A DNA stretch of 64,000 bases from Senegalia massiliensis (GTDB lineage Bacteria > Bacillota > Clostridia > Tissierellales > SIT17). Location of the stretch: the NCBI RefSeq assembly GCF_009911265.1, contig NZ_QXXA01000007.1:162653-226652 (forward strand), read 5' to 3'. Shown one piece after another: positions 54,790-63,989 of this stretch. The notes under the pieces were generated by a model, which made no database searches, was not told where the DNA came from, and saw only the letters and a program-made list of their open reading frames with translations. Both the position numbers and the translations under genes were made by a program. Positions within the stretch are counted from its first letter, which is position 1. The number at the start of each line of letters is the position of its first letter.

Positions 54790-55779
54790 ATGAAAAAAGT
54801 TGCTATTATATTTAATGGTGGAACAATTTCTATGAAAGTAGACCCTAGAATAAATGCTGCAATTCCAGCATTAAGCAGTCAAGAAATTATGTCTATGGTT
54901 ACAAATATAGAAAAGTATGCTGATATTGAAACAATTAATTTTTCAAAATTACCAGGGCCACATATGACACCAGATCTAATGCTTGAACTATCAAATACTA
55001 TTAAGAACATATTAAAACGTGAAGATATTGATGCCGTAATTGTTACACATGGGACTGATACATTAGAAGAAACTGCATTTTTCTTAGAATTAAATATAAA
55101 ATCAGAAAAACCTATTATTGTATTAGGAGCTATGAGAAATGGATCTGAACTTGGTTATGATGGACCAAGTAATTTATCAGCTGGTATTTGTACAGCAATT
55201 TCTGAAGAGTCTAAAGGTAAAGGTGTCCTAGTAGTAATGAACAATGAAGTTAATGCTGCAACTGAAGTTACAAAAACAAATACCTTATCACTAGATACTT
55301 TTAAATCTCCAGAATTTGGACCTTTAGGAATAGTTGATAATGATGAAGTTCTATATTACAGAGAAAAAAAATCTCACGATCATATATTAAATATAGATAA
55401 ATTAGAATCAAAAGTAGGATTAATTAAATCTGGAGCTGGAATGGATTCTGATATAATTGACTTTTACATAAATAATGGTTACAAAGGATTAGTTATAGAA
55501 GCAATGGGAAGAGGAAATGTTCCCCCTAGTATGTTAGATGGAATAAAAAGAGCTATAAATAAAAATATTCCAGTTATTATAGTTTCTAGATGCCCTACTG
55601 GAAGAGTATTAGATACTTATGGATATTTAGGTGCGGGTAAAATGTTAAGAGATATTGGTGCGATATTTGGATTTAACCTTCCAGGTCAAAAAGCTAGAAT
55701 AAAGTTAATGCTAGCACTTAGTATGACAAAAGATATTAATAAAATTAAAGATATATTTGAAAAAGATAGATTTAAATAG
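54790..55779 (+). CDS. L-asparaginase, type I-like
   Basis: 329 residues. Nucleophile threonine in FNGGTISMK (T12), the second catalytic set in VTHGTDTLEETAFFLE, and YDGPSNLSAG; C-terminal GYLGAGKMLRDIGAIFG. No signal peptide, so cytoplasmic. It hydrolyses asparagine to aspartate and ammonia. AGGAGG lies six bases before ATG. The nearest TATAAT-like box upstream is TTAAAATAATTAT near 54760, with no clear -35. It is convergent with the propeller-like gene. Confidence 0.92.
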   Translation: MKKVAIIFNGGTISMKVDPRINAAIPALSSQEIMSMVTNIEKYADIETINFSKLPGPHMTPDLMLELSNTIKNILKREDIDAVIVTHGTDTLEETAFFLELNIKSEKPIIVLGAMRNGSELGYDGPSNLSAGICTAISEESKGKGVLVVMNNEVNAATEVTKTNTLSLDTFKSPEFGPLGIVDNDEVLYYREKKSHDHILNIDKLESKVGLIKSGAGMDSDIIDFYINNGYKGLVIEAMGRGNVPPSMLDGIKRAINKNIPVIIVSRCPTGRVLDTYGYLGAGKMLRDIGAIFGFNLPGQKARIKLMLALSMTKDINKIKDIFEKDRFK

Positions 55780-55807
55780 GATCATATGATCCTATTTAAA
55801 TCTATCT
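55764..55807. terminator. 44-base palindrome at convergent gene ends
   Basis: Perfect palindrome with 22-base arms (centre GGATCATATGATCC) spanning the asparaginase stop and the stop of the gene on the other strand. It encodes the last residues of both proteins. The T-runs are short, so termination strength is uncertain. Confidence 0.7.
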
Positions 55808-57112
55808 CGAACTAAATATTGAACCTCTTCGTCTTCTACTTAAAAAATCTTCTATATCTTTTATCCTATCTTCTAACTCAGATATTCTTTTGTTTAGTTT
55901 TTCATATTCATTATTTTCTTTTATTGTAGATTGTAATATCTTTGTTATTAATTTTTTATTTTCTTCTATTTCAATTTTAAGATCCTCTAAATCATCATAA
56001 TCATAACTATAATTTTTTTTAGGCTTTATATAATCGTTATTATTAGTTTCTATAATATCACCACCTTTTGAATTTTTTTTTAAAGGTACTTCTTCAACAT
56101 TTTCAAGTTTTCCAAAACCTATAAAAGAAATTTCTGGAGGAATCGTGCCAAATGAATAGTTCAATTTATAAATATTATTTTTTGAGTTAGAGCTATATCC
56201 ATATCTTAATAAATCTTTTCCTTTAGAATCATTCCATAAATATGGCCCTTCAAATTTTTTGTTATCTTTTCGTTTAACTGAACTCATTATTGATTTAAAT
56301 TCATACCAACAAACCCATATATTTTCACCTTCTAAAATAATTGTTGGATACATACAGTTTGATAAATTAGATAAAACAGCTCTTGATTCTACTTTAGACT
56401 TTTCATTATCTAAACTTATATAATCACATATAATTTTAAAATTCTCATCTTGCTTTGCTGAATAACTCATTAGTAATTTTGAGTTATCTATACCTAAAAT
56501 ATCTAAATAATATTTTTCATATTTTTCTTCATTTATTACTATTTCATCTCCTAATTGGTTTTTCTCTAGATTAAAATATCTTAGTTCTATATTATGATAA
56601 TAATCCTTAAAGTTCATATATGATATAATTACTCCTCGATTGTAAAGTGTTATATTATATGGGTTTAAAATGCCATTTGTTTCTATAGTAAATAATTTAT
56701 TTTTAACAACATTGTCATTGTATACAACCACATGCATAAATTCATAATAATTTTTTTGAACACTTTTTTGAAAATAGAATATATGAATATTATCATATAA
56801 TTTTATCATTTGTGGCTCATAAATTTTATTTGAATCTTCAACTATAGTTTTATGATTCCAATTTCCACTTAAATAAGTTGAAAAATAAATATTATTATTA
56901 TTGTTTTCTTGATAAACAATATTTATATTATTCTTACGATCTATAAAGGAATAGAAATGTTCATTACAATTTTTAACTAAAACTTCTTTTTTATTTTTTG
57001 ATAATATTTTATCATATGTTATAAAGTTGATATCTTCATCTTTATATAACAAATTATATATATTCCCAAAAGAATCAGTTAATAAATATGAAGAGTTTTT
57101 AAGTAAAGACAT
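55802..57112 (-). CDS. Propeller-like protein with C-terminal coiled coil
   Basis: 436 residues. No signal peptide or membrane helix. Residues 1-310 consist of repeated beta stretches that resemble a propeller of sialidase/exo-alpha type (for example FYSFIDRKNNINIVYQENNN, IYFSTYLSGNWNHKTIVED, IYEPQMIKLYDNIHIFYFQ). A linker follows, then a coiled coil at about 375-425 (LEDLKIEIEENKKLITKIL, KRISELEDRIKDIEDFLSRR). I do not recognise a family with a known role. It is divergent from the Cys-rich gene, and the two may share a regulatory region; a spore-surface role is possible but only inferred. Confidence 0.65.
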   Translation of the reverse strand: MSLLKNSSYLLTDSFGNIYNLLYKDEDINFITYDKILSKNKKEVLVKNCNEHFYSFIDRKNNINIVYQENNNNNIYFSTYLSGNWNHKTIVEDSNKIYEPQMIKLYDNIHIFYFQKSVQKNYYEFMHVVVYNDNVVKNKLFTIETNGILNPYNITLYNRGVIISYMNFKDYYHNIELRYFNLEKNQLGDEIVINEEKYEKYYLDILGIDNSKLLMSYSAKQDENFKIICDYISLDNEKSKVESRAVLSNLSNCMYPTIILEGENIWVCWYEFKSIMSSVKRKDNKKFEGPYLWNDSKGKDLLRYGYSSNSKNNIYKLNYSFGTIPPEISFIGFGKLENVEEVPLKKNSKGGDIIETNNNDYIKPKKNYSYDYDDLEDLKIEIEENKKLITKILQSTIKENNEYEKLNKRISELEDRIKDIEDFLSRRRRGSIFSSR

Positions 57113-57270
57113 AAGTACCTCCTTTCCATTAACTATAAACCTTATTTATATAATTCTATTTAAATTATTATAAAAATATTACTTCTATAATAATTGTAAC
57201 AGGTTATTAGTTTTAGAATATATTGAAAGTAGGAAGTATAATTCCAATATGTTTTAGGGAGGAAAAAATA

Positions 57271-58200
57271 ATGAAACGAAAAAATAATAATGATCTTCTA
57301 GATTTAACACAACCGGAACAATGCTGTGAAGCTACAACAGGTTGTAAATTTGACGGTTCTTTAAAAAATGTAGTATCAGAACCAATATATGTTCAAAAAG
57401 TATATGATGCAGCTTTATTTAACTTACAAGGATTACGAACAGTAGCAAGACAAAGATTTAGACCAAATTTACCAGCAGGATCTAGAATTCTAAGAGTTCT
57501 TGACATTAGATGTAGAAAATTCTTCAATCCAAAAGATATAAAATGTCCTGAAAATTTAAAAATTACACCTACTACAGAAATATCAGGTGCAAGTTTTGTA
57601 AAAGATGGTGAATGTGATGTATTAGTAACAGGTCCAGATGGTAAGAAAAGTCAAAAGCTAATATATGCAGATACTTCAGATTGTGATAAAGAAAATAAAG
57701 GTACTCCAATATTTGGTACTCAAAATATTGATATAACTGGTAATGTAATCGTAGAAATTGATATTATATATGCAGATGATTGTGGAGATAGAAACAGAAC
57801 TACTTTAACAGCTAATGTATCATTAGATCCACTTACTTTAACAAATTTCTTTGAATTATGTTTGCCTTCTGTTTTTGATGGAGCTTTCTTGCCAAGATTT
57901 ACTGAATTCTGCAACTTATCTTGTGAAACAAGACTTGCTACTCAAAGCATAACTAGGGACTTAAATGTAAATCCTAATGGTGCAGTTAGAGGAAACTTAC
58001 TCATTTCATTATGTGTAACTTGTGAAAAGAAAATAATTGTTCCAGTACAATTATGTGTATTATCAACTGGTTTCCCTCAATTAGCAGCAGAGATTGCACC
58101 AATATGTGAAACTTTCCCATCACTATTCCCTAATCAAATAGATGAAAGTAGTAGAAAAGATCATCATCACTGTGCATTAAACGAAGAGGTAGAAGATTAA
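57271..58200 (+). CDS. Cys-rich protein, possible spore-surface protein
   Basis: 309 residues, about 20 Cys residues and no signal peptide. N-terminal QPEQCCEATTGCKFDGSLKN, then EPIYVQKVYDAALFNLQGLRTVARQRF, then beta-rich segments with paired Cys (CRKFFNPKDIKCP, DCGDRNRTTL, CNLSCETRL, CVTCEKK), and a His-rich end (DHHHC). The frame is open from 57223, but GGGAGG lies before the ATG at 57271. Families of this kind occur in spore-forming Clostridia; disulfide-rich spore coat function is inferred from composition. Function unknown. Confidence 0.6.
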   Translation: MKRKNNNDLLDLTQPEQCCEATTGCKFDGSLKNVVSEPIYVQKVYDAALFNLQGLRTVARQRFRPNLPAGSRILRVLDIRCRKFFNPKDIKCPENLKITPTTEISGASFVKDGECDVLVTGPDGKKSQKLIYADTSDCDKENKGTPIFGTQNIDITGNVIVEIDIIYADDCGDRNRTTLTANVSLDPLTLTNFFELCLPSVFDGAFLPRFTEFCNLSCETRLATQSITRDLNVNPNGAVRGNLLISLCVTCEKKIIVPVQLCVLSTGFPQLAAEIAPICETFPSLFPNQIDESSRKDHHHCALNEEVED

Positions 58201-58206
58201 TTAAAC

Positions 58207-58250
58207 ATAGTTAAAGCTAGAACTAAAATTTTAGTTCTAGCTTTAACTAT
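58207..58250. terminator. Bidirectional terminator after the Cys-rich gene
   Basis: 44-base perfect palindrome (22-base arms, core AAAGCTAGAACTAAAA and complement), then TTTTAG on the plus strand. It lies between convergent gene ends. Confidence 0.88.
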
Positions 58251-58259
58251 TTTAGTACT

Positions 58260-59237
58260 CTAAGCTAACTTTTCATTTTCACTATTAATATTTGAGTATT
58301 TACCACATTTATCTTGCCATCTAGCTAATATTTTATCATTTGAAACAATCTCTACTACTTCACACATATTAGGACAATCTTTACACTCAAATCCTCTTAC
58401 ATTATATTCTAATTTGACTTTATCAAGCCCTCTAAACTTTGTTCTATTTGTTCTTTTAACTTTATCCTTTGCAAGTATAGCTGCACCAATAGCTCCCATA
58501 CAATCATGATGTTCAGGAACAAATACTTCTTTATTTAAATACTTTTTAAAAGCTTTAATAATACCTTTATTGGCAGCTACACCTCCTTGAAATATTACTG
58601 GTCCCTCTATCCTTTTTCCTTTTGCTAAATTGTTTATATAGTTTCTTACTAATGCTTCACATAATCCATTTAAAATATCTTCATAATTATGCCCTAATTG
58701 TTGTTTATGAATCATATCTGATTCTGCAAATACTGCACATCTTCCTGCAATCCTAACGGGATTATTTGACTGTATAGCTATATCACCAAAATTTTTTATA
58801 TCAATATTTAATCGTTGAGCCTGTCTATCTAAAAATGATCCTGTTCCTGCAGCACATACTGTATTCATCGCAAAATCTGTAACAATACCATTATCAATTA
58901 ATATAATTTTAGAATCCTGTCCTCCAATTTCCAGAATGGTTTTAACATCAGGTATAAAATTTATAGCTGCTATAGCATGAGATGTTATTTCATTCTTTAC
59001 TATATCAGCTCCTAGAATTATGTTTGCTAAATTCCTTCCACTTCCTGTAGTACCTACACCCTTAATATCACTATCACTATACCTTTCTCCTATTTCTTTC
59101 ATTAACTCTGTAATTACCTTTATAGGATTTCCTTTAGTTCTAACATAATTTTTTTCTATTATATTATTATCATCATCTAATAAAACTATATTTGTACTTA
59201 CAGACCCTACATCAACTCCCAAGAATAATCTGTTCAT
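58260..59237 (-). CDS. 2-hydroxyacyl-CoA dehydratase activase (BadF/BcrA/HgdC-like ATPase)
   Basis: 325 residues, ASKHA-fold ATPase. GVDVGSVSTNIVL (phosphate 1), GVGTTGSGR, EIGGQDSKII, the cluster-binding CAAGTGSFLDRQAQRL and AGRCAVFAESDMI, then VAANKGIIKAF. Homodimers hold one 4Fe-4S cluster between two Cys pairs and inject an electron into the dehydratase at the cost of ATP. The end carries extra Cys (CKDCPNMC, KCGKY). It overlaps the upstream gene by 26 bases. Confidence 0.9.
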   Translation of the reverse strand: MNRLFLGVDVGSVSTNIVLLDDDNNIIEKNYVRTKGNPIKVITELMKEIGERYSDSDIKGVGTTGSGRNLANIILGADIVKNEITSHAIAAINFIPDVKTILEIGGQDSKIILIDNGIVTDFAMNTVCAAGTGSFLDRQAQRLNIDIKNFGDIAIQSNNPVRIAGRCAVFAESDMIHKQQLGHNYEDILNGLCEALVRNYINNLAKGKRIEGPVIFQGGVAANKGIIKAFKKYLNKEVFVPEHHDCMGAIGAAILAKDKVKRTNRTKFRGLDKVKLEYNVRGFECKDCPNMCEVVEIVSNDKILARWQDKCGKYSNINSENEKLA

Positions 59238-60318
59238 TTTCTTGCTCCTTTCTCTTTTTTACTAAATCAATAAATGCTTCTATTCTTGTTTGATATCCAG
59301 CTTCTCCAGTAAGCTCATCAACTATTAAAGTCATTATAGGAATATCATAATCTTTTTTAATACTTGGCATTATACTTTCCGCTACTATTTCTGGCATACA
59401 ATTAAAGGGAAGAATTTGAATTAACCCATCATAATTTTCTTCTGCATATATAATTGCACTACCTACTGTTTCTCTTCCATGTCCCCCTACTAAAGTAGGT
59501 AAATAAGGTTTTGCTTTTTTCCATTTTATTTTTTCGCTACTTATACCTAAATTTCCAAGTCCTAAATGATGTGATACCCACTTACTTGGAGTTAAAGATT
59601 TATCTACTATTACCCCCATATTACCTAGTTTTTTTTCAATTTCTAAGTTTACATAAGGTTCAATTATAGTATATATTTCACCAATGATACCTATTTTAAT
59701 TTGGTTACTTTGTTTATATTCTTTTAAATCATTTAGTCTATTAAAACTTGTATCTATAAGTTTTCTTATATTGTATGTACCTTTAACTTCCTCAATATTA
59801 GAATAAAAATAATCCATTATATTATCAACTTTATACTTCTCATGAACTACAGCTCTTTTATAATTTGAATAATTTACCAAACTATCAGATAAATATAATG
59901 TTTTCTTAGCATTTATAATTGCTTTTATGATTTTGAAAATATTATTTGTCCCAGCTACTTTGATTATTTCATTTACTAAATTTTTAAATTGTCCTTCTGG
60001 AGGATCCAAACTAACAAAATTGATATTATATCCTAAGTCACTTAGTATCTTTCTCTCCATATCAGCATAAAATCCAAATCTACAAGGTCCACAACTTCCA
60101 GTTATTATTATAGTATCTGCACCTTTTTCTATACTTTCTATATAATTTCCTATATTTATTTTTAATGGCATACATATAGATTCTGGAGAATATTTAATCC
60201 CTAATTCCAATGTTTTTTTTGTTATTGGAGGTGGTAATATTACTTCTCTATCTAAATCCTCCAATAGTCCTTTAGCAGCAATATATACATTACCCATATG
60301 TGGAAAAGTAATCTTCAT
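59212..60318 (-). CDS. Acyl-CoA dehydratase activase-related protein (DUF2229-type), first copy
   Basis: About 368 residues. Typical pattern KITFPHMGNVYIAAKGLLEDL, GIKYSPESICMPLKINIGNYIES, TIITGSCGPCRFGFYADMERKI, VGGHGRETVGSAI, LPFNCMPEIVAESI and VDELTGEAGYQTRIEAFIDLV. Members are DUF2229/CoA-substrate-specific enzyme activase-like proteins that work with the ATPase type activase; no biochemical role is proven. Two ATGs (60321, 60318) follow GGAGG; the second gives better spacing. Confidence 0.85.
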   Translation of the reverse strand: MKITFPHMGNVYIAAKGLLEDLDREVILPPPITKKTLELGIKYSPESICMPLKINIGNYIESIEKGADTIIITGSCGPCRFGFYADMERKILSDLGYNINFVSLDPPEGQFKNLVNEIIKVAGTNNIFKIIKAIINAKKTLYLSDSLVNYSNYKRAVVHEKYKVDNIMDYFYSNIEEVKGTYNIRKLIDTSFNRLNDLKEYKQSNQIKIGIIGEIYTIIEPYVNLEIEKKLGNMGVIVDKSLTPSKWVSHHLGLGNLGISSEKIKWKKAKPYLPTLVGGHGRETVGSAIIYAEENYDGLIQILPFNCMPEIVAESIMPSIKKDYDIPIMTLIVDELTGEAGYQTRIEAFIDLVKKRKEQENEQIILGS

Positions 60319-61276
60319 CATTTGACCTCCATTTAATCATGTCTATAAAAGCTTCTATTCTAGTATTTATTCCTGCTTCACCTGAATGTTCATCTAAAGT
60401 AATTAAATTAAATGGTATATTTTTTATTTTTGATTCTCTTTCTACCATATCAATCAATATTGAGTCTAAACCACATCCAAAAGAAGAAACAAAAATAATC
60501 CCATCAATATTTCTTTCATTAATCATATACATTGATGCCCCAACAATTTTCTTTCCTGAGGTCCAAAACATTCTCTTTGATAATTTTGAAATATAAAATT
60601 CAATCTCTTTTTCTTTTACCATGTTAGGAGTAATTATATTTACATCCATATTATTTAATTTAGTAAATACATTCATATTAATATAATCATCATATAAATT
60701 ATAATGATGACCAATTAATAAAACATTTAAGTGTTTATTTTTATATTCTCCTTTTTTGTTACTATTCTTTTCAATAATATTATTTGGATTTAATCCATTA
60801 TTCAATAAAATTTTATATTCATTATATTTTTCTTGAGATTTTAGATATGCATTTCGTATTTTTATATAATTATTTGTTACTTTAGATCCTGCTCTATACA
60901 CTTCTTTTAAAAGATACATCTTTCTTTTTCTAAGATTAATTTCTATATCTATTATTTCTGGTAAATCTGGAACTGTATTTTTCACCATAGCAGGTAAACC
61001 TAATATTTTAGGACATTCGTACTCACTTTTTTGAATGCTTATTATCCTAGGTATAAATAAATAATCTACATCATCTTTTATACTATATACATGACCATGA
61101 AATATCTTTACCGGCAAGCAAGCATCATCTATTGAGTTTAATACTCCCATATTTAAAATGTCTTTATTTGTTTTTTTTGATGTTATAACTTCTGCTCCAA
61201 GTTGAGTAAAAAATTCATCCCACAATGGAAAAAAGTCAAAATAATTCATTCCACGTGGTATTCCTATTTTTATCAT
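60290..61276 (-). CDS. Acyl-CoA dehydratase activase-related protein (DUF2229-type), second copy
   Basis: About 328 residues. Begins KIGIPRGMNYFDFFPLWDEFFTQLG, has DDACLPVKIFHGHVYSI, ISIQKSEYECPKI and ends LDEHSGEAGINTRIEAFIDMIKWR, parallel to the end of its neighbour. Cysteines fit a 4Fe-4S or radical-electron role. ATG at 61276 follows GGAGG; the frame upstream of it is ignored. Overlaps the next gene by 29 bases. Three-gene operon with no dehydratase. Confidence 0.82.
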   Translation of the reverse strand: MIKIGIPRGMNYFDFFPLWDEFFTQLGAEVITSKKTNKDILNMGVLNSIDDACLPVKIFHGHVYSIKDDVDYLFIPRIISIQKSEYECPKILGLPAMVKNTVPDLPEIIDIEINLRKRKMYLLKEVYRAGSKVTNNYIKIRNAYLKSQEKYNEYKILLNNGLNPNNIIEKNSNKKGEYKNKHLNVLLIGHHYNLYDDYINMNVFTKLNNMDVNIITPNMVKEKEIEFYISKLSKRMFWTSGKKIVGASMYMINERNIDGIIFVSSFGCGLDSILIDMVERESKIKNIPFNLITLDEHSGEAGINTRIEAFIDMIKWRSNDEDYFSTYG

Positions 61277-61330
61277 ATTTAACCTCCAATCCACTCATTA
61301 TTATAGACAAAATTCGAATTATTATTCTAA

Positions 61331-61380
61331 TTAAACCATAAAAAAAGTTCTCATTAATGAGAACTTTTTTTATGGTTTAA
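61331..61380. terminator. 50-base palindromic terminator
   Basis: Perfect palindrome with 25-base arms (core AAAAAAAGTTCTCATT and complement) with T-runs on both strands, overlapping the stop of the coiled-coil gene. Confidence 0.9.
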
Positions 61381-62709
61381 TATATTATAAACTTCATTCA
61401 TAATATATTGAATCTCTTTTCTATCATTATTAAATTCTATACTACTTTTTAAGTAATCAAAAAAATCATCAGGAGTATTAAATGGAATTTCTAATAATGT
61501 AAGTATTTTTTTCATTCTAATTTTCCTATTTGTATTATCCATATTTTTTATATTTCTTTCAATAAACTCTATAAAATTACTAATTAATTTATCTAAATAA
61601 TTTTGTTCTATTGATTCATCATTTTTGATTAATAATTCTTCACTTTCAATATAATAATCATTTAAATAGGATAATATTTTCTCAGTTTTAGAATATATAT
61701 CTTCTAAATTTTTATCGATTCCTATATTATTATTTATTATATTTTGTGTATCTTCTTGATATACTTTAGTTACTTTCATTAAATCACTTTCAATTTCATT
61801 TGATTTATTTAACAGCATTTTATAGTCATATTTTGTTAGATCTTGTAAAAAGATTTCTACTTTCTTTTTATCTTCTTTATCCATTTCATCAATTATCATA
61901 TGAACAATAATAAATTTATTTATAATTAAACCTAATTCTCTAAGAAACTCTAATAAGTCTTCAATTTCTCTTATTATATTTTTAGAATCTATAAAATTTT
62001 TATCCAATTCTTCTTGAGATATATGTTTATAATCAACTTCTTTATAATTTTGAGTTATTCTAAAATATTTATCGAATGCATTAACATATTCCCATTCAAG
62101 TGTTCCATTGAAAATACTTTTATACCTTTTAAATAAAATTTCACACTTTTCTTTATTTAAATTCTTAAAACTTTTCTTAAGTGAATTTGATAATATTGAA
62201 TAATATTTTTGTTTAGTTATTTTCATTGGTATAACCCAAATAACTTCAGCTATCTTTTGATTTATAGTCATTTTATCTATCATTAAATAATCATATATTT
62301 TTTTATAAAAATCTTCAAAAGATATAGGTATATTTTTATCAAACTGTTTTCTTGATAAAAAATCATAATATATATTATTATAATAAGATATTTCTGTAAG
62401 ATATCTTGATAAATCCATTAATGTTTTATGTATATCATTTCTTATATCAATATAATAATTTATATTTTTTTTGCTTATACTTGAAAAGTCATCTTTTATA
62501 TTAATTATATTGTTAAATATTTCAGTTTTTAATTCAATAATTTTTGTATTTTGGTCTTCTAAATTAGATATAATACCTCTTATTTTTTCTTCACTTTTTA
62601 TAATATTTTTTTCTCTAAAAAATATTTCTAAAATAGATAATTTCATAATAACATTATTTTGATTTTTTGATGATATTTTTATATTATTTGTCAGTTCATT
62701 TTTGTCCAT
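61354..62709 (-). CDS. Hypothetical cytoplasmic coiled-coil protein
   Basis: About 451 residues, highly charged and helical throughout, with heptad-like stretches (KIRGIISNLEDQNTKIIELKTEIFNN, KVTKVYQEDTQNIINNN). No signal peptide, membrane helix or recognised catalytic motif. ATG at 62709 with AGAGGTGG eight bases before is used rather than the frame from 62745. It is divergent from the exonuclease-like gene. Not recognised. Confidence 0.65.
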   Translation of the reverse strand: MDKNELTNNIKISSKNQNNVIMKLSILEIFFREKNIIKSEEKIRGIISNLEDQNTKIIELKTEIFNNIINIKDDFSSISKKNINYYIDIRNDIHKTLMDLSRYLTEISYYNNIYYDFLSRKQFDKNIPISFEDFYKKIYDYLMIDKMTINQKIAEVIWVIPMKITKQKYYSILSNSLKKSFKNLNKEKCEILFKRYKSIFNGTLEWEYVNAFDKYFRITQNYKEVDYKHISQEELDKNFIDSKNIIREIEDLLEFLRELGLIINKFIIVHMIIDEMDKEDKKKVEIFLQDLTKYDYKMLLNKSNEIESDLMKVTKVYQEDTQNIINNNIGIDKNLEDIYSKTEKILSYLNDYYIESEELLIKNDESIEQNYLDKLISNFIEFIERNIKNMDNTNRKIRMKKILTLLEIPFNTPDDFFDYLKSSIEFNNDRKEIQYIMNEVYNILNHKKSSH

Positions 62710-62845
62710 TTTATCCACCTCTATATTTATATTAACATTTATCATTTAAAATTTCATTATTTATATTATATTTATTAATTAAATAATTTTACTATATAGA
62801 TTAAATGATTTATAATATAAGTTGATAGAATTTGGAGGAATTATA

Positions 62846-63862
62846 ATGGAAATAATTACATATGAATCAAAAGAAATTATAGCTTTACCTGAAGAAATTA
62901 AAAATACAATTAAAAACAATAGTTATTGTTTTTTTGATATAGAAACTACAGGTTTTAATAGATATAAAAATAAAGTTATGCTGATAGGAATACTCTATCC
63001 AACTTATAAAGGAAGTAAAATAATTCAATTTTTTTCAGAAAACTTAAATGATGAAAAAGAAATGTTAATAAAATTTATTGGTTTTATTTCAAAATTCAAA
63101 TATTTAATTTCCTTTAATGGAGATACATTTGATATTCCTTTTTTAAATAGTAGAATCAAATCCAATTCAATAGATTATACGATAAGTAAAAGTAATAATA
63201 TTGATTTATTGAAAACTGCAAGAAAAAATAAAGAACTATTAAATTTAGAAAACTGTAAATTAAAAACTCTTGAAAAAAGATTAGGAATAAAAAGAAATGA
63301 TATAATTTCTGGAAAAGATAGTATAGATTTATATTATGATTATATAAAAACTAAAGATGAAAAAATAAAAAGTATTATTTTAGGACATAATCATGATGAT
63401 ATTTATTACTTACCAAAAATACTAGAGATATATAATTTAATAAAAAGAAAATCTAATATTAATTTTATTCATACTTTTAGAAATAATAAAGTTGAATTTA
63501 GTACAGATCTAAGAAATATTGATTTAAATGAAGAAACACTAAGCATATGTGGTAGCTCTAACTATTTAGATTTAAATGATCAAATATATTATAGAGATAA
63601 TTATAGTTTTAGATGGCAAGTTAAAAATGGTTTATTTTCTTTAAATATCTCACTAAAAAAAGGAAAATTATCTACAGGCAAATATTGTTATTATTTAGAT
63701 CAAGATAAATGTGATTTATCACTAAATTTAACAGATCAAACAAAATATAACTTACCTTCTCACTTAATTATTATAAAAGATGATAAAAAAATTATATATG
63801 AAAATTTAACAATGCTATTTCAATCAATTATGAATGGAATATTAAATAAACTCACTAAATAA
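62846..63862 (+). CDS. YprB-like RNase H-fold exonuclease domain protein
   Basis: About 338 residues. DEDD-family 3'-5' exonuclease motifs: FFDIETTGF (motif I), SFNGDTFDIPFLNSRI (motif II) and GHNHDDIYYLPKILE (motif III). This is the YprB_RNaseH-like family, also seen beside a DEAD-box helicase in Bacillus; no helicase is here. C-terminal 120 residues do not match a known domain. GGAGG lies eight bases before the ATG at 62846. Confidence 0.82.
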   Translation: MEIITYESKEIIALPEEIKNTIKNNSYCFFDIETTGFNRYKNKVMLIGILYPTYKGSKIIQFFSENLNDEKEMLIKFIGFISKFKYLISFNGDTFDIPFLNSRIKSNSIDYTISKSNNIDLLKTARKNKELLNLENCKLKTLEKRLGIKRNDIISGKDSIDLYYDYIKTKDEKIKSIILGHNHDDIYYLPKILEIYNLIKRKSNINFIHTFRNNKVEFSTDLRNIDLNEETLSICGSSNYLDLNDQIYYRDNYSFRWQVKNGLFSLNISLKKGKLSTGKYCYYLDQDKCDLSLNLTDQTKYNLPSHLIIIKDDKKIIYENLTMLFQSIMNGILNKLTK

Positions 63863-63871
63863 TTATATATT

Positions 63872-63907
63872 AAAAAAGCTTCCAAACATTAAGTTTAGAA
63901 GCTTTTT
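63872..63907 (-). terminator. Terminator of the tRNA cluster
   Basis: Stem AAAAAAGCTTC...GAAGCTTTTT with one internal mismatch and loop ATTAA, T-run on the minus strand. It lies four bases after tRNA-Phe and may also end the plus-strand gene. Confidence 0.8.
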
Positions 63908-63910
63908 CAG

Positions 63911-63986
<76 letters not shown>

Positions 63987-63989
63987 AAG

